DNA of 64,000 nt from Cucumis sativus (Eukaryota > Streptophyta > Magnoliopsida > Cucurbitales > Cucurbitaceae): positions 17,308,607-17,372,606 of the forward strand of contig NC_026656.2 in the NCBI RefSeq assembly GCF_000004075.3. Reading direction: 5' to 3'. Shown one piece after another: positions 62,301 to 64,000 of the stretch. Within the stretch, counting starts at the first letter, position 1. Each line of letters opens with the position of its first letter. A program made the position numbers and the translations under genes. The notes under the pieces were generated by a model. The model worked only from the letters and a program-made list of their open reading frames with translations. It had not been told where the DNA came from and did not search any database.

Positions 62301-64000
62301 AGGGTCATGGCATTCTTCACTACTTATCTTTAAAAAAAAAAAGAAAAAAAAAAAGAAACAGAGAAAATGACAGGTAAAGAAATGATTGAAGGAAGGAACC
62401 AAATTAAGGGAGGGGCTGCAAAGGGGCAAGGGATGCCATCTTTTGTTAGCAATTAACTTTGGAGTTTTGTCATACCCTTTTGGCTTTCTTCCTTCCCCAA
62501 GCATTTATTGAATAAGGGGTTTTCTGGCTTTTATCTCTAGGATTTTTATGCAACGTGTCAACTAAGGAAGACCTGGGCATCTCATTTCGTGAACCAATTT
62601 TTTTGAGAATGTGAAAGTTTTGGATAATGAGTTTTCATTATTTGTAAACCAACGTGTTTTTGTTTTTGCCTAGAACATTACAAACATGGAGGGAAGATTT
62701 TAGCATGCATTATTTAGAATGCACCTCATCCAATAATATCATTCATAGCATTTGAAAGTGAATATGGAATATCAAAATAAGTTATTAACCAGAGAGAAAA
62801 ATAAACTATTTACAAAATATAGCAAAAAGATAAAAAATAAAAAATTCAAATGAGTTGTAGAAAATTGGATGGTTTTGCTATAATCTGAAAACAGACTCAA
62901 TTCCTTTGCTATAAAGAATAGTATATCTATACATATCTCTATAATAATATAAAACTATCCACTTTGTTCAAAGTGTTCATGATCTTGCTTTTAATTTCAC
63001 CGAAATGGTCTTGTCTCCACAAAAATAGTTGTCTTCATGATCTCTCGTCTAAAAAATGTATAACTAAATTGCAAGATTCAACCCTTATTTTTTTAATGAA
63101 TAATAATAAAATTAAATAGTTGTTAAATCCACCCTTTTAAGACATTTTAATCTTTTTTTTTTTTAGGAAATATTTTAATCAACTACAGACGGTGATGACA
63201 AATTCAATTTTCTTAAAAAAAAAAAGTATTGACTGACATGACAAAAGGTTATTTTCATTGATAAATAACTGAAATAAAAAGAATGATAGTAATAATGATG
63301 ATGATAGAAAAATAGCCCACAAAGTATCCATCTTACACACTAACGGGAAGGGGTCAAAAACCAAGAAATAAATTGGAAGTCAACTGAAATGGCTGTCGGT
63401 TCTGACTGATTATACGATTTATGGAAATGGGAACCAAATACAATTGGGTCTGTTCCCACTAATTTCCACAAAAATGTAAAATGTTACAATCAGCTCATAA
63501 GGGTGCCAGGAAATTGTTATACGGTTTCTTCATGAAACCTAATATATAGGAGCCAATGAAATCTGACTAATACCATAAACAATCACTTCAGATTTCACAT
63601 TAAGGAAATTTCGAAAAAGCAGATACAGCTAAACTCTTAACTTTGACCACGTGCTGCTGCTAAAGTGACAGGAAAGTGGAAAAGGATGTCCTAATAAGAA
63701 AACCTCTAGACGGCCAACGATCTGAAGGCTAGGGAAATACTCCTAATTCGTTTTCTTAGTAAAACGGAGTGGTTATATAGAAAATTAAGCCCATAAATAA
63801 AAGTTTTACCTATTGGTTTTTGTTTGGTTGTCATTTTATGAGTGTTTTTTTAAAATTTAAGCAAAGTACTTTAAAAAAAAAAACAAAAAATTTGACTAAG
63901 AACTCAAATGGGTGCTTTATAATATGAATTCTATCCACCTAAACTAATACCTACTCACACTGATGAAACATCAAGGGATTAAATAAGTAAAGAGAGATCA
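59372..64000. other. A+T-rich terminal spacer
   Basis: 59372-60120 is the likely 5' leader and promoter of the PP2A gene. From 60200 on, no coding stretch, tRNA or known RNA is seen. There is a TAT run near 60146-60167, a TTC run with T-tract at 61248-61282, and the 16S-like fragment at 61567-61627. A weak A+T-rich block near 62808-62880, with ACAAAATATAGCAAAAAG, recalls the dispersed repeat. Confidence 0.5.
61567..61627 (+). pseudogene. Fossil fragment of a plastid 16S rRNA gene with internal deletion
   Basis: The text AAAACTACCCAGCTCGAGTA, then CGGTAGGGGC, then GGTGAAATGCGTAGAGATCG and GAAAGAACAC matches the central domain of chloroplast-type 16S rRNA, which I recall as AAACTACCAAGCTNGAGTACGGTAGGGGC, a further 21 bases, and GGTGAAATGCG. 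In the window those 21 bases (about AGAGGGAATTTCCGGTGGAGC) are missing, and both flanks end in GC. It is a short nuclear insert of plastid DNA, decayed and not functional. The reference comparison is from memory. Confidence 0.8.

Overview
The window is nuclear DNA of a flowering plant. Its genes are widely spaced and rich in introns. The spacers are very A+T-rich, and the products are plant-specific: a plastid insertase, PsbY, HHL1, a type-B response regulator, a VQ protein, a WVD2-type TPX2 protein and BAHD acyltransferases. Codon use and gene structure fit a eudicot. The style of the dispersed A+T-rich repeats and the closeness of the protein sequences suggest a cucurbit such as Cucumis, but that is inference. 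I assembled gene models by joining open stretches across splice sites and checking that every junction keeps the reading frame.

Layout. 0.6-6.3 kb: ALB4-type thylakoid insertase (-) and PsbY precursor (+). 6.8-11.8 kb: a long, unrecognised, probably nuclear protein (-), 1147 residues. 13.2-15.6 kb: 3-ketoacyl-CoA reductase KCR1 (-). 17.5-20.0 kb: CPBP-type intramembrane protease (-). 21.9-23.4 kb: AIRP2-type RING E3 ligase (+). 24.1-24.9 kb: VQ-motif protein (+). 24.9-30.1 kb: gene-poor spacer. 30.1-33.0 kb: ARR11-like type-B response regulator (+). 33.6-36.2 kb: WVD2-like/TPX2 microtubule protein (-). 38.7-41.4 kb: HHL1 (-). 42.0-53.9 kb: three BAHD acyltransferases (+, +, -). 54.4-55.8 kb: two identical tRNA-Trp(CCA) genes (-). 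57.4-59.4 kb: PP2A B' (B56) subunit (-). 59.4-64.0 kb: no gene seen.

How the genes relate. No operon-like logic is expected. ALB4, PsbY and HHL1 all serve thylakoid membranes or photosystem II, but they are separate genes and their closeness may be chance. The BAHD genes are a family cluster. The AIRP2-like, VQ and response-regulator genes belong to hormone and stress signalling.

The most unusual observations are: a 61-bp fossil of plastid 16S rRNA gene DNA with an internal deletion; two probable GC-AG introns; a large disordered protein with a possible small folded N-terminal domain; three BAHD paralogs with three different exon structures; and several degenerate repeat families. I found no convincing new multi-gene system, virus-like element or CRISPR array.
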